Origin: an uncultured cyanobacterium
GTDB lineage: Bacteria > Cyanobacteriota > Cyanobacteriia > PCC-6307 > Cyanobiaceae
Assembly: GCA_903862155.1 (NCBI GenBank)
Contig: CAIOXF010000048.1
Location: 1 to 21,874 of the forward strand
Direction of reading: 5' to 3'
Length of the DNA stretch: 21,874 nt
Notes under the pieces: model-generated
The model's database searches: none
The model's input: the letters and a program-made list of their open reading frames with translations, nothing else
What the model was told of the DNA's origin: nothing
Part shown: positions 21,354 to 21,874 of the stretch, one piece after another
Numbering within the stretch: the first letter of the stretch is position 1
How the letters are laid out: every line of letters starts with the position of its first letter
Made by a program: the position numbers and the translations under genes

Positions 21354-21874
21354 ATGGTGCCTCCCGCCACAGCCACCGCTCCTACTGCCACCGGCGTCGC
21401 ACCGGTTGTGGGCACCCCTGACGCCCCGGCGATCAAGGACCCGGTGAAGGACACGATCCTTACCCCGCGCTTCTACACGACGGATTTCGACGCCATGGCG
21501 GCGATGGATCTCCGTCCTAACGAGGCCGAGCTGGAGGCCATCTGCGAGGAGTTCCGCAAGGACTACAACCGCCACCACTTCGTTCGCAACGAGGAGTTTG
21601 AGGGCGCCGCCGACAAGCTCGACCCCGAAACCCGCCGGGTGTTCGTGGAGTTCCTCGAGCAGAGCTGCACCTCCGAGTTCTCCGGCTTCCTGCTTTACAA
21701 GGAGCTGAGCCGTCGCATCAAGGAGAAGAACCCTCTGCTGGCCGAGTGCTTCGCCCACATGGCCCGCGATGAGGCCCGCCATGCCGGCTTCCTCAACAAG
21801 GCGATGAGCGATTTCGGCCTGCAGCTCGATCTCGGCTTCCTCACCGCCAACAAGGCCTACACCTTCTTCAAGCC
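21354..21874 (+). CDS. acsF: Mg-protoporphyrin IX monomethyl ester oxidative cyclase, 5' part
   Basis: The frame runs from ATG 21354 off the right edge, with 173 full codons visible of an expected total of roughly 350. The enzyme is the diiron, oxygen-dependent cyclase that forms the fifth ring of chlorophyll. Near-invariant blocks are present: EEFRKDYNRHHFVRN (65-79), VEFLEQSCTSEFSGFLLYKEL (98-118, with Glu108 as iron ligand) and ARDEARHAGFLNKAMSDF (137-154), where Glu140 and His143 form the ExxH diiron motif. The first 35 residues are Ala/Thr/Pro-rich and variable. It follows the DUF2996 gene by 68 bases with its own candidate -10. No oddity in the visible part. Confidence 0.96.
   Translation, partial: MVPPATATAPTATGVAPVVGTPDAPAIKDPVKDTILTPRFYTTDFDAMAAMDLRPNEAELEAICEEFRKDYNRHHFVRNEEFEGAADKLDPETRRVFVEFLEQSCTSEFSGFLLYKELSRRIKEKNPLLAECFAHMARDEARHAGFLNKAMSDFGLQLDLGFLTANKAYTFFK

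Noticed and set aside
1..21874. CRISPR arrays, tRNA genes, insertion sequences, prophage or defence genes
   Set aside because: Looked for spaced repeats, cloverleaf ends, terminal inverted repeats and transposase or nuclease motifs on both strands by eye; none was found. Gene content and codon use are uniform and core-like.

Overview
The window looks like chromosomal core sequence from a high-GC picocyanobacterium of the Synechococcus/Cyanobium type. The evidence is a set of phototroph genes: psb30/ycf12 (photosystem II), acsF (chlorophyll cyclase), a Calvin-type class II fructose-bisphosphate aldolase, a CbbY-like sugar phosphatase, a plant-type glycerate kinase, ycf20, a DUF2996 gene and a zam-type RNB protein. 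GC content appears to be in the mid to upper 60s percent (estimated by eye), which would fit freshwater or estuarine Cyanobium-like strains better than most marine ones. I see no tRNA, rRNA, CRISPR array, insertion sequence or phage gene.

Layout. 1-836: 3' part of a Gfo/Idh/MocA oxidoreductase, closed by a terminator. 1043-1156: an unrecognised 37-residue basic protein between two terminators. 1385-2458: class II aldolase with a terminator. 2550-5420 (minus): a large UPF0182 membrane protein, divergent from thrC (5550-6839), which is followed by a CysO-like sulfur carrier (6893-7168). 7280-8194: a bicupin preceded by a cluster of inverted/direct repeats. 8211-10097 (minus): FtsH protease, divergent from rpmF (10185-10364). 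11602-12357, 11234-11596 and 10374-11237 (minus): a tight cbbY-ycf20-glyK operon. 12559-15700: recJ and a ClC-type antiporter, ending at a strong bidirectional terminator shared with psb30 (minus, 15791-15898). 16055-17157: a YkgJ-type cysteine-cluster gene overlapping the first of two half-size GDT1/UPF0016 transporter genes. 17336-20769: zam, ubiX and a small membrane protein gene, tightly packed. 20836-21285: DUF2996 protein. 21354-end: 5' part of acsF.

How the genes fit together. Several units serve carbon metabolism around Rubisco: aldolase in the Calvin cycle, CbbY in removing a Rubisco inhibitor, and glycerate kinase at the end of photorespiration. Others serve the photosynthetic apparatus: psb30, acsF, ubiX (probable prenyl-FMN for quinone synthesis), FtsH, zam, and the GDT1 pair (probable Mn handling).

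I did not find a clearly undescribed system. The points most worth a second look are: the recJ 5' end, where conserved N-terminal sequence lacks a canonical start and one extra C would explain it; the zam protein with its catalytic aspartates replaced; the CysO-like carrier beside thrC; the metal-linked ykgJ-GDT1 operon; the 37-residue gene; and FtsH apparently lacking its first membrane helix.
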